This document shows, piece by piece, positions 33,802 through 43,581 of a stretch of 64,000 nucleotides of DNA. Numbering within the stretch: position 1 is the stretch's first letter; every line of letters begins with the position of its first letter. The stretch spans positions 5,114,001-5,178,000 of the forward strand of contig NC_056428.1 of assembly GCF_905147365.1 (NCBI RefSeq), read 5' to 3'. The notes beneath the pieces are model-generated. The model was not told the origin of the DNA and ran no database searches. It saw only the letters and a list, made by a program, of their open reading frames with translations. Both the position numbers and the translations under genes were made by a program. Origin of the DNA: Aricia agestis. Its lineage: Eukaryota > Arthropoda > Insecta > Lepidoptera > Lycaenidae.

Positions 33802-34175
33802 CGTGGAAAATTAAGACGGTTTTGTTTGGAGTAAATCTTCTAAAGTGTAATTTAAGGGAGATACAATCGCTTTCTAAATGACACAGCTCACGTGTCATAT
33901 GCCACACGTTAAAAACCCATAAGACGCGGCTGCCGTGTAATGCGCAATTAAGGCCCATTTAAAAAAGGTTGACGGCCCCTTTTTTTTATTTCACAGAATA
34001 TTATGAGGCGAAGCCTATAGGCTAGTTCTACGTGGAAAATTAAGATGATTTTGTTCAGAGTAGAACCATCTAAAGTGTAATTTGAGGGAGATACAATCGT
34101 TTTTTAAATGACCCGGCTCACTTGTCATACGCGACACGTTAAAAACACGTATGACACGGCTACCGTGTCATCCGC
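33802..34175 (+). repeat. Direct duplication of a ~145-bp block
   Basis: Copies at 33802-33944 and 34030-34175 share ACGTGGAAAATTAAGA, GGAGATACAATCG, AAATGAC and the pseudo-palindromic ACACGGCTACCGTGTCAT. A further echo of the last motif lies at 32917-32972. Confidence 0.65.
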
Positions 34176-34244
34176 ACTGAATCGGTTAATAAAATAATAA
34201 TTCTGAATACAGCCCTGGATATTTGTTACGTTTTAAATAGTTAT

Positions 34245-34990
34245 CATAGATGACGACAGATGGCGGTTTATAAGTGAATCGATGATTTCTAAAACAACAT
34301 AACTAACATTTTTGTCGAAATCGAGTTTATAGCGATTTTGGATTTAGTCTATGGCCATTAATAAATTGTGCATTAAAAAAACACAACTGCTTTGCGTTTT
34401 CTATGTAAATTGAACTACTGAAAATACCGCTTAGTGTTAGAACAACATAACTGACTGACATTTCTCTTCGGTGATTGTTAGAACAACACAAGTGCATACA
34501 ATGGGGATTGTCCATTTTTTTAAATTTTGCTCATTACAAAAACATTTCGAGGAATAAGGTCAGTGATCGTTTTTCTGTATTTAAACGAAAAAAATACCCA
34601 TTAGTTACTTATATTTTTGAACAAATACGTTTAACCCAAGTTTAACCTTTGTTTGACCTTCAATGGCGTAAATTAGCAATAAATTCGACCAACATTACGT
34701 TTCGAACTTTTGGTACTGATAAATATAAAAAAAAAATCAAAAAGTTAATTTCCTATGTCCCTGACACCTTTAAAGACTTCTATGATGAAATTTTGGAGTG
34801 GCCAACTACAACAGTAGAAACTGTAGATGAAGTGGGAGATGATGCATAACTATAAAAGTAGGCATGGGCAATAGCAACATTATGTTATGATTTTAAGATT
34901 AATAAAGTTGAATAAATATGAGTATTTGAGTTATTATTTTATGTTACAGTAGTTTCTTGGGTAGGTATCAAAACAACACAAGTAACAGAT
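34245..34990 (+). mobile_element. Decayed DNA transposon 3' region with repeated binding-site-like motif
   Basis: The motif ACAACATAACT/ACAACACAAGT recurs at about 34293, 34442, 34483 and 34972, on both sides of a coding remnant (34649-34849). An AATAAA-type signal follows. The arrangement resembles subterminal transposase-binding repeats around the end of a transposase gene. The superfamily was not recognised. Confidence 0.4.
34649..34849 (+). pseudogene. C-terminal remnant of an unidentified (transposase-like) protein
   Basis: The open frame ends at TAA 34847-34849. It reads ...QWRKLAINSTNITFRTFGTD, then KKLISYVPDTFKDFYDEIL and EWPTTTVETVDEVGDDA. The acidic end, lack of an upstream start and downstream polyadenylation-like AATAAA (about 34899-34915) make it look like a true C-terminus cut off from its gene. 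I do not recognise the family. Its setting between repeated motifs suggests a transposon-encoded protein. Confidence 0.4.
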
Positions 34991-35600
34991 TTAATATCAA
35001 AAGCACATAAGTGATAAACTTTATTATCCATTTATTTATACTAAAATAAAATAAAAAGATGTATAAAAATACATTATTAGGAGCTATATATACAGAAATA
35101 TAAAATATAATATACATAATTATAAATTACTTGCATTATCAAAAATTATCCAGGTTTTTGTGTCTCCTGAAAATTTTACTTTTAGTTACTTATGGTGTTT
35201 TAGAAATCATTGATTCAAGTAGTATAATAATAAAAGCTATATTACTACGGTTTTAGCTATTAAATATGTTTAAGACTAAGTGTATAACAGTTACCAGTAT
35301 TCAAGTATGATTATTCCAATAAACTTATGCAAAATTATACGTCTGTATTATCTTTCAAAGTTTTGGCCATCTAGTGTCAAGTAGTATAATTAACGCTGAA
35401 ATCTGAAATGTTCTAGAACTTTTATATTTAAATTACATTTAAAATTATTTACAGATGCAATTTAAAATTTATATTATCAGAACGTCTGTCTGAGTAACTT
35501 TGACATTGTAAAACACAATACTTCATCCTTTCGTTGTTAAAAACGTAGAAAACACCAATTTTTTGGGAGTCTCGTGTGTACGTAAGTGTACTGACTTAAA
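34991..35600. other. Spacer, no gene recognised
   Basis: AT-rich intronic sequence. No coding frame or assigned repeat. Confidence 0.35.
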
Positions 35601-35623
35601 CCCCGCCCACAATGATGACGTCA
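35601..35623. promoter_or_regulatory. GC box plus palindromic CRE in intron
   Basis: CCCCGCCC (35601-35608) is followed by a perfect TGACGTCA (35616-35623) in otherwise AT-rich DNA, next to a GC-rich block. This is motif evidence only. Confidence 0.3.
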
Positions 35624-35689
35624 GGACCTAGTTGAAAATCACAGTGCACAGTTGCTTAGGCCAGCTCCTCTTCGTATGAGCTCCGTGAC

Positions 35690-36011
35690 CGCAACGCGAC
35701 GAGGCGAGGCTGGCGCGGCGCGGCATAAATTATTTGTATGGATTTGACTTACGATTCTTACGAATAATAAAAACTAGATTTGACAGATTTCACGCAAGAC
35801 GTCTTGCAAATCTGTCAAATCTATAATATAAAAATGAGTAGCTGAATGTGTTGCTAAGCGCAAAATTCGAGAACGGCTGAACGGATTGGGCTAATTTTAG
35901 TCTTAAAATATTCGTAGAAGTCCAGGGAAGGTTTTTAAGTGACACGAAGTTCACCGGGACAGCTAGTCCATAATATTTTAGAAATGCATCTACGCGTCGC
36001 GTTGCGGTCTG
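35690..36011. mobile_element. MITE family Q, interrupted by a nested repeat
   Basis: The left end CCGCAACGCGACG and right end CGTCGCGTTGCGGTCTG are inverted. The inner arms TTTGACAGATTTCACGCAAG and CTTGCAAATCTGTCAAAT are also seen. The related copy at 47001-47140 lacks the insert found here at 35822-35968. Confidence 0.6.
35822..35968 (+). mobile_element. Helitron-like family E insert, nested in MITE Q
   Basis: TATAAAAATGAGTAGCTGAA, GAGAACGGCTGAACGGATTG, AGAAGTCCAGGGAAGG and a terminal GGGACAGCTAGT. The CTAG end and absence of a target duplication fit a Helitron. Confidence 0.6.
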
Positions 36012-36459
36012 AATTAGAATGCTAAACTACTGGACCGATTACGATAGAGTTTTGTACAAACATGAAATAGACAGTGGACAAGTACATAACCTATGTTTAT
36101 TACAGTTAAATGTACGGTTCCCCCAGTAAATGTGTGCAGTAGCCCAAGTAAGAGTACAGCTAAATATCGTAAAGCTATTTTTGGTAATATTAAAACACCT
36201 TTCTATCAATATTGTTTATTTTACCCCATCAATATTTATATATTATGTTGTTTACATAACATGTTAAACGTGGGGGCTAGGGAACCAGTGTGCCCAAGCC
36301 ACCCCATATGTAAATATTTACACTGTTTGACAAAATGTAAACTATGGTGTATTAATAATTTGTAATTAACAGCTACGCTAGTAAAACATGAGAGCTTCTA
36401 CACTTACTAATATTATTCTAATCCATACTGATCTATACAGAAATTGTACATGACCGATC

Positions 36460-36651
36460 GGTAGCTCTACCATGAGTTTAAAGCTATAGTATTTATCGAT
36501 ACTCAATAACGACTACGTAAATTTTTAGTATGGCGATTTTAGTTCGACAAGTGACCGCTAGAGGCGCTGCAAAATTTACCATACTAAAAATTTACGTAGT
36601 CGGTATCGAGTATCGATAAAAACTATAGCTTTAAACTCATGGTAGAGCCAC
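36460..36651. mobile_element. MITE family M, complete palindrome
   Basis: GTAGCTCTACCATGAGTTTA at left and its complement at right, with inner arms CTATAGTATTTATCGATACT and complement. A partial copy lies at 18450-18588. Confidence 0.75.
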
Positions 36652-37173
36652 TGAACGGTATGTGGCACCTTGGCAGCGTTAGCATTAATTAAATACTTAT
36701 AATAAACGGCTAGAAATATCCACTAAAATATAATCGAAATTGATTAGCAAACCTCTTAATTGAATTGTTTACAGTTTGTGTTTGTATGTTACTTAATTTG
36801 ACGTAGTGAAATTTTTATGTACTTACCTTTATTTTCGGAAAAGGGCTTATTATTTTTCTTATAATTATTATAGTTTTGATCAATAAAAATTAAAAAAAAA
36901 GTACCTTTGTTTATGAAGTATGGGTCTTGTTAAAAACTTTTTGCTAACTAACTTCCCAGCCAAAATCATAGAATGCAACTTGACTAAAGATCCTGCTCGC
37001 TTAGAAATCTTAATTACCGAAAAAGCTCCAATTTTCACAAAAACGTTTGCTCTTTAGCGAACAGGGAACTAAAAGAGCGAAATAGGTCACTTAAAACTGT
37101 AAGCGATTCGGGGAAAACTCTAATGTGAGATTGAAATAGACAACCCGTCGAATAGAACACTTCCTTAGGTCAA
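36652..37173. other. Spacer, no gene recognised
   Basis: AT-rich intronic sequence without coding frame or recognised repeat. Confidence 0.35.
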
Positions 37174-37470
37174 TTCAGACCAAAATGCGACGCATTTCTG
37201 AATTTGTATGGATTTTGACAGATTTGCAAGACGTCTCACGCGATTTAAGTCTGTCGATTCAGTACAAATTTACGCTGTACGCTGTGTAGTGTCCACAAGA
37301 CGCAGTTCGCCGCGAAATCGCGGCGAAACAAATGCGAAACGATTTACTGTCTCATCTGCTACACGAAAATGCGTTATATTGCATCTCACTCTGTTCCTGT
37401 TTTGCATTTGTTTCGCCGCGATTTCACAGCGACTAGAGGCGTTAGAAATGCATATCTACGCGTCGCGTTG
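37174..37470. mobile_element. MITE family Q, larger variant
   Basis: AAAATGCGACGCATTTCTGA and TTTGTATGGATTTTGACAGA at left, and AGAAATGCATATCTACGCGT then CGCGTTGAGGTG at right. The interior has a second inverted pair (TTCGCCGCGAAATCGCGGCG and TTTCGCCGCGATTTC). Confidence 0.5.
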
Positions 37471-37662
37471 AGGTGTCGATTGCCACTATATTTCACAGGA
37501 ACACCATGGCAATGCAACCATTCTCTCTTCTCTTCTTCAGTCTTATTGCGCCGACTGAGGATAATCTAGGAGCTTACTGCAGTGGCTCGACTGGTTACGC
37601 GAACATGATGCCAATCATGGTTATACATCATGACTCAACATAAGAGAGGCTTTAGGACTTAC

Positions 37663-37736
37663 CGTTCGAGTATTTCGATCCGAAGAGTGTGTCGTCGGCT
37701 GCACACAGGTGGAGGAGCAGTGCAAGCCATAGGTAC
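37663..37736 (-). CDS. Mp: Short exon with signal-peptide core, upstream of the TSPN exon
   Basis: The exon is 74 nt, with acceptor TTGTTCCAG (AG at 37737-37738) and donor GTAAGT (37657-37662). The frame is one nt closing a codon, 24 codons, then one nt (G). The peptide YLWLALLLHLCAADDTLFG has a hydrophobic h-region (LWLALLLHL) followed by small residues and an acidic mature start, so signal cleavage near CAA/DD is plausible. The outgoing G joins the AT that opens the exon at 27459 to make GAT (Asp), giving a continuous frame into IPEYDLL. This matched phase supports the pair as consecutive exons of one secreted protein. The initiator Met must lie in an earlier exon supplying two nt of a split codon, and I could not locate it. 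An ATG inside the exon (37728-37730) is in another frame and does not give a signal-like peptide. Confidence 0.66.
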
Positions 37737-37940
37737 CTGGAACAAGCAATTAACTCTGTTATACATATTGTTTTACTCAACATTTTCATAATAATTAACC
37801 AATTAAGAGTACCTACGCATGTTATCTCTATATCTAAACCCCTGAACATAGAATGGGTATGTTGACACCTTGAGTCACGGAAAAAGACTAGTCGCCGCAC
37901 ACGGGCCACACGCGGCAGCCACCATTCCACAAAAGCCGTT

Positions 37941-38214
37941 TAAGGCCGGCCGCAAATTGTCCGAAATTTCTGATCAGAAACATAATATGAACTGCCATCC
38001 GATCGAGTACTCTGGTGTTTCGACCCATCGTTCGTTTCGATCGGATGTCAGGTTCAAATGTTTCTGAGGATCGCGCTCCCTCTTACATTTTGTACTGAGC
38101 CGAGTGAGCTCGAACTCGCCGGAAGGAAATTTCGGATAGTGTGCGGTGTGGCGGTCCGGCCGACGTTCAAATGTTTCGTATCAGAAATTTCGGACAATGT
38201 GCGGCCGGGCTTAA
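37941..38214. mobile_element. MITE family R (GGCCGCACATTGTCCGAAA)
   Basis: GGCCGGCCGCAAATTGTCCG at left and CGGACAATGTGCGGCCGGGC at right, with inner CTGAGCCGAGTGAGCTCGAA. A second copy lies at 58717-58906. This copy sits about 200 bp upstream of the signal-peptide exon. Confidence 0.75.
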
Positions 38215-38257
38215 GAGCGGGCTGCCAAATTTTGATGTATTTTCTAATAAGTGACGA

Positions 38258-38537
38258 CCTCTGTGGCTCAATGGTTAGAGTGTGTGGCAATTCAAGCCGG
38301 GGGTCGCGGGTTCGAATCCCGCCGACGGAACAAAAAGTTTTTCAATGTTCCTGGGTCATGGATGTGTATTAAATATGTGTATGATATAATAAAAATCTTA
38401 AATATATGTGTAGTATAAAAGTATTAAATGTATTTCCGTTGTCTGGTACCTGTAACACAAGTCCTTTAGGTACTTAGCACGGGGCCAGACTGACGTAGTG
38501 TGAAGCGTCCATAGATATTATTATTATTATTATTAAG
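38258..38537 (+). mobile_element. tRNA-derived SINE
   Basis: The head has Pol III promoter boxes: A-box-like TGGCTCAATGG (38264-38274) and B box GGTTCGAATCC (38309-38319), as in a tRNA gene. It lacks a foldable acceptor stem. The body carries TTTCCGTTGTCTGGTACC and GCACGGGGCCAGACTG, and it ends in (ATT)n. A reverse copy lies at 45421-45653. This is not a functional tRNA. Confidence 0.8.
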
Positions 38538-38582
38538 TATTATGATCCCGGTAGACGATTACTTGCTAGTCTAATGGTCGTA

Positions 38583-38740
38583 AAGTGAATCGTTGTAGCG
38601 TGTGGCGGTCACCGGCGTCAACCGTGTGCGGCGAGTCCATATAAAATGTATGAGAACTACAGGAAATATGCCGGTAGCGGCATCTTGTGGTTGTGGCCGG
38701 TGGCCCGTGTACGGGAGCCCTTTGAATTGTTAAGCGCACT
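38583..38740. repeat. GC-richer repeat-like block
   Basis: GTGTGGCGGTCACCGGCGTC and GGCCGGTGGCCCGTGTACGG are imperfectly inverted and resemble 37890-37920 (CGCCGCACACGGGCCACACG). Probable degenerate MITE. Confidence 0.35.
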
Positions 38741-38865
38741 TCATGTGAGCCGCATAATAATATTTTCGCGCGAGTAAAAAAAAAGCAGCTAAATTTCTTT
38801 CTATCCGGCCACCGACCTTTACTGTTGCCGACCGAACTTATATTATCATAAATGCTATCGTTTTT

Positions 38866-39235
38866 ATATTTATTTATTTTTTTATTTATTTATTTAGATC
38901 AGGCATCTTGGCCCATATTATATGTATATACCTTATAGACTAACATACATAACATTCATATTACTAAAACTAACACTAAGCACTAAACACGTATTGTCTG
39001 CGACATGGGGCGCGACGTGTTCGGAAGTCGTCCTCGGAACCTCCTGTAGACGACTCCAATCGGCCAGAACTCCTCCTTCCCGAAGGTTGGTAGATGATGC
39101 GTCGGGACCCTCACCACAAAGGAGCTAAAATTGACTTTGTGGCGGGACTCCAAGCGCTCGACCCTCAAGACGAAGTGGGTCTTGCTCCTGATGTAGTCCA
39201 CGACCTGCTCGACCGTCGTGGACCAGTGCAGCTAA
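38866..39235 (-). mobile_element. 5'-truncated LINE, 3' end with (AAAT)n tail
   Basis: The (TTTA)n at 38866-38898 is the reverse-strand tail, preceded by GGGCCAAGATGCCTGATCTA. The coding remnant at 38983-39231 lies upstream of it. This is typical LINE anatomy after 5' truncation. Confidence 0.7.
38983..39231 (-). pseudogene. C-terminus of LINE ORF1-like protein
   Basis: The frame reads LHWSTTVEQVVDYIRSKTHF, then VLRVERLESRHKVNFSSFVV, then RVPTHHLPTFGKEEFWPIGV, with VYRRFRGRLPNTSR, and ends at TAG 38983-38985. FSSFVVRVP..L..F..EEFWP.GV.YRRFRGRLP is a pattern I know from lepidopteran retrotransposon ORF1-type proteins. An in-frame TAG directly upstream (about 39235) marks the truncation point. 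Confidence 0.65.
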
Positions 39236-39239
39236 AGTG

Positions 39240-40244
39240 CCAGTATAATATTTTAATTTTTATCAGATTAAATACGTAGTTGTTACGTTAGCATTAAGTC
39301 TTATAATATATAGGTATAATTCCTATACCGTAAACTTTCCGAAGCATTTACTACGTAAGTACAAGAAAAACCTTTTGGGGTCGTTTATTTTTTACGACAT
39401 TTTACTGATCCCTTGAACGATTCCGTCTTTAGGCAGAAAAAATAATTCTGTCACTTCAGACCTTCGGAATCAAAATTTTGAAGTGACGAGATTGGTAAGA
39501 AGAGATCTACGGTACGGTACGGTAGGGTAACGTACCATCAGAAAAAAATATTCACAAGTAAATGATTATATTCCAAAATAATATGGCGGAACTAAGTTAC
39601 TTGATCGGATTTTATCAATTCAATATTTTCTTCTTCATACATATTAAGTCTATGTATGTCATATTATTTAGTGTAGTAGAGACAGCAGAGTTCGAAAACT
39701 CTTGACAACAACTTGACAGATGTCAAGGAGGCTACATTTTTGTACGTTTACGATAGATCGTTTCGATGTACTTATCGCAAATGAACTGATATGAACTAAT
39801 TTCTTATGATGATTGCTTATTTTATATAAGCTTTGTAACTTCACACCAGGAGGTAAACATTTTGAAATACATCGAAACAATCAATCGAAAATGGTCGCCT
39901 AAACGTTTGCCTGAGTAAAGTAGAAAAATTCCACTTCACCTCCAAGAGGAAAGATCATGCAATAAATTAAAACGCAAAAACTGCGATTAAAAAGAGTTGA
40001 TTTATAAGTAGGCTTATTATCACCATTATTCATTTCAAGAATTTTTCAGCACTGGAAAAGGTTCTTGTGGATTTATCTGTTTTTCCTGCTGGTTGCTTGG
40101 GGCTTGGGAGTGACAGAAATTAACTTTTTGCAAAAAAGATTTTGAGTATGACACATTAATTTACGGGAATGCTTCTGCTCCTTCTAACAATGTTTTGGTT
40201 GCATTTATGCTATTATAAACAATCTGTGAAAAGTTCAGAAATCG
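39240..40244. other. Spacer, no gene recognised
   Basis: AT-rich. It includes a short (GGTAC)n-type run near 39510-39535. No supported gene. Confidence 0.35.
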
Positions 40245-40415
40245 GGGGCCGTACCACGAAACCGTTTTGAGACGCAAAGAATCGTACGAGAATGCCGCGT
40301 CCTTCTCTAACAAAGGAGAAATTACGCTGATAGAGAAGATCGCGGCATCCTCAGGCATTGAAAGAAACAATTGAATATTGTTTCTTTCAAAACGATTTCA
40401 TAGTAGGTCTACTGG
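40245..40415. mobile_element. MITE family N, altered copy
   Basis: GTACCACGAAACCGTTTTGA at left and ATTTCATAGTAGGTCTACTG at right. The right inner arm has been replaced by a hairpin made of GGCATTGAAAGAAACAATTG and its partial complement (40353-40392). Confidence 0.55.
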
Positions 40416-40440
40416 TTAAAGCGGTTCTTGAGATATAGCC

Positions 40441-40515
40441 TGAAACGGACAGACAGACATCAAAGTCTTAGTAATAGGGTCCCGTTTTTACCCTTTGGGT
40501 ACGGAACCCTAAAAA
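40441..40515 (+). mobile_element. Terminal fragment of repeat family K
   Basis: ACGGACAGACAGACATCAAA and TTTTTACCCTTTGGGTACGG then AACCCTAAAAA, as at 13250-13322. Confidence 0.6.
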
Positions 40516-40640
40516 GGGAAGTAGGTTTCAAAGGTAGGACGAAGTCGCTATTTAAAATAATTATATCGCTGTATAATATTGGCCTCCATAAGTATTTAAA
40601 TGTAAAAACACGTCTCAGATATCCCCCACATTTATAAAAT

Positions 40641-41270
40641 ACTAGACGTTCCGCGCGGCTTAGCCCGCGTCATTAGGAATTTAACGGAAACCGTACATTT
40701 TCCCGCAAAAAATAGCCTATGTTTCTTTACGTGGTCTACTCTATATCTGTGCCAAATAACATAAAAATTGCACTAGTAGTTTGGTAGATAAATCCTTTCA
40801 AATAATTTTCCCTTTTTTTCCACATTTTCCTCTGTTTCTAAGCTCCCATTAATCTTAACGTGATAATATATAGCCAATAGCCCTCCTCGATAAATGAGCT
40901 ATCTAAAACAGAAATAATTTTTCAAATCGGACCAGTAGTTCCTGAGATTAGGACATCTACATACAGAACAAATAGGCATTGAAAGAAACAATTGAAGGGG
41001 AGCAATCCCCTACGCTCTTCCCTTCCCTACCCTCTCCTATTTCCTTTCCTACCCTCCCCTATTTCCTTTCCTACCCTCCCCTATTCCCTTCCCTACCCTC
41101 CCCTATTACCCTATTCTCTTTTAAAAGGCCGGCAACGCACCTGCAGCTCTTCTGATGCTGCGAGTGTCTATGGGCGATGGAAGTTGCTTTCTCTTTCAGA
41201 TGACCCGGTTTGCTGGTTTCATAAAAAAAAACTAATAAACAAACAAACTCTTCCGCTTTATAATGTTATG
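40641..41270 (+). mobile_element. Repeat family S, split by a SINE-like insertion
   Basis: ACTAGACGTTCCGCGCGGCT starts the element, which runs to 40973 (TACAGAACAAAT). The expected end, AACTCTTCCGCTTTATAAT, is found only at about 41246-41266. The gap holds the family J unit at 40997-41236. The copy at 63648-64000 is uninterrupted. Confidence 0.65.
40997..41236 (+). mobile_element. SINE-like family J, 5'-truncated, nested
   Basis: It begins inside the pyrimidine tract (AATCCCCTACGCTCTTCCC, then three CCTATTTCCTTTCC-type units). It continues GGCAACGCACCTGCAGCTCT and ends TTTCAT plus A run. Confidence 0.65.
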
Positions 41271-41500
41271 ATTTATGGTATACACTAGAATCTAGATGTT
41301 GCCCGCCAAATTATGCTAAATTATTGGCTTTCGCATTTCTATTAGTGTGGATAACCTACCACTTGGCGAATCGGGAACGAACGAATGAAAGAGATTTAAT
41401 TGAGTGAACCAACTCGCCAAGGTTTCACCTCATTCTCACATTAATCTTGTCAACTAGTCAACAAGTGGTAAATAGTTACATCGGTTTCTGTGAAGCAAAT

Positions 41501-43545
41501 TTATGGTAGCAAAAGCTCATGTTTATGTAGCGACGTAAGTTTTTCTCTCGGAGTTTGTGCGAATGATCTCTATGTCGTCAACATAAGGACCTGGGGGAGG
41601 AAAAATAATTGTGAAATATAACAATATGACTGTTCGTTGCCTTTTAAGGTAAAACGAATGGTTTTTATTTAAAGTTGTAACTTGTAACAAATGATGGTCG
41701 ATAATTCTAAGAATATAAGGCACGTCATATTGATTAATGGTATAATTTTATTTATTTATTATATAGGCAGGTAAAAGCCTTTTGACTCTAAGGAAAACAC
41801 TTACAGATATAAAGATTAAAACGAATTCTAATACAAAAACATAAAGCACCCTGTACATATTGGGCCAACGTATTGAACCAACACATGTAGACCTTACTTG
41901 GCCATAACTTGGGAGCGACATTCCATAATGTGTTGGCCCAATGTTGGTCCAATGTGTTAACCAGGCTTCAGGTTAATTTCAGCGTGGTACTAGTACAACC
42001 CATACAGGGTCCATCGAAACTAAGATAATATAAGACTTTTGAATAATAATAGAAGAGGTTTGTTTATCTTTCATATAGATTTCACTGTAAAAGCACAATA
42101 GACATAACGACCAGTAGTTCGACTGCAAAGAAACGGACAGGTTTCAATATCTGTCAAATTCGTCGGGTTTCACTAGGATTATGAACGGAATGTGCCTCGC
42201 GCTGGCTGATATAATTTATTTTTAAATATTTAAAATAAGGATTTCAAAATTGGATTCTGACAATTTTAATCGCATGTGCCAAAACACAAACAACAATACG
42301 ACCAAAGAGGAACACGTCCATCGAATATGTCATAGTTTTAAATTCGTAGGTAACAAGTTAACGACCCTAGCGTCGATTTTCGTCATAATACGTCAAATTA
42401 AAAAATTTCAACATCAGTTCTAAGTCGGCATACTCTATCATTCTGTCTACTCTGGTAAAAGGTTACTTGCATAACAAGCACTGAATATGCGCTTTTATAA
42501 TTTTGGACGTGGCGGTAATATCGTGGACGTCCGCGGTAAAACGATAACATAGGTAAGTAAAATGTATGGAAATATATTATTATAAAGACGCTCTTAAATT
42601 TCCGCCAACGATAACTATTTAACGTGCACGTTAGAGGACATCATGACGTCTACACTCTTCTGAACCGCACAAAACGTCCGCCAGACGAAGAATTATAAAA
42701 GCTTTAAAAAGAAAATTTAAAAGCGTCTTCTTCTTCTTATCTTATAAAGAACACAACAAACCACACTGCCTAGGTACATTTAAGGACAAATAGCGGGAAA
42801 CTACCTTCTTTTATACGTAGTGATTTAATCAAAGTAGCCTGAATCTTAGTAACCCCATCCACAATTTAATCCCGCTAATGATAACGTGTGAGAAAGTCCC
42901 ACATCAGATGTCCTTTGTGAAGTTCTGAGTAATCCAGTTACGAGGTCTTTGACTGCGTCCACTGCATTAGCTTTCTCATCGTTTTTTACAAAAACTAGAT
43001 GTATGCAACTATATTGCAATTTGTACCGTACGTAAAGTTTATCTAGGATTCAAGGATTTTTTTTCTCCATTTCTTTAAAATCGGTTCAGAGGTATTAGCA
43101 TGATATATTATGATAGACACAACGCACGCACGCTTTCGTCTTAGCTTTGAGTGGTTTTCAAGAAAGGCTTATTCTTAAATTTATTAAAAAATGCATGATA
43201 GCAAAATAGCAATACTAATTTAATGCACACATATTATCACTATCTGTAGGTCTCTAGGACATAAATCTTAAGAGGTAATTTTATGTATCAATTTATAAAC
43301 TAAAACAAAGAAAGGTCTTGCTATTAACCACAAAAGGTAGTCATTAGGTAACTTTTAACTGTTATTAAGACTGTTGATGTCTGTTACCTTTCACATTAAC
43401 ATAACTCTCATGAGTTTATAGTAGCAAAAGCTCATGTTTAGCGTTATACGTAAGTTTTTCTCTCGGAGTTTGTGCGAATATGATCTCTATGTCGTCAACA
43501 TATTAAGGACCTGGGGGAGGAAAAATGACCGTTCGTTGCCTTTCA
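41501..43545. repeat. Two direct ~135-150-bp repeats flanking 1.8 kb
   Basis: Blocks at 41501-41650 and 43415-43545 share GTAGCAAAAGCTCATGTTTA, TTTTTCTCTCGGAGTTTGTG, GATCTCTATGTCGTCAACAT and GGACCTGGGGGAGGAAAAAT. Between them lies AT-rich DNA without a coding frame, plus a degenerate inverted pair at 41861-41960 (TTGGGCCAACGTATTGAACC / TGTGTTGGCCCAATG). Confidence 0.6.
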
Positions 43546-43581
43546 AAAACTATGTGATACTTATGTATCACATAGTTTTTA
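43546..43581. repeat. Perfect 36-nt hairpin
   Basis: 16-nt arms AAAAACTATGTGATAC and complement around TTAT, directly abutting the second direct repeat. Confidence 0.75.

Larger units (their letters stand above)
27460..37662 (-). other. Mp: Inferred 10.2-kb intron between the signal-peptide and TSPN exons
   Basis: The intron is defined by donor GTAAGT at 37657-37662 and acceptor AG at 27460-27461, with compatible phases. It contains a Lep1-like copy just upstream of the acceptor, tandem Lep1-core units, an 80-bp minisatellite, a long perfect MITE hairpin, a decayed transposon 3' gene fragment, two short perfect palindromes and several nested MITEs. No additional exon was recognised inside it. 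Confidence 0.6.

Noticed and set aside
37728..37730. ATG within the 74-nt exon as the Mp start codon
   Set aside because: It is out of frame with the signal-like peptide and with the GAT junction to the TSPN exon.
38258..38335. Possible tRNA gene (A and B boxes present)
   Set aside because: No acceptor-stem complementarity, a SINE body and (ATT)n tail follow, and a second copy at 45.5 kb has the same body.
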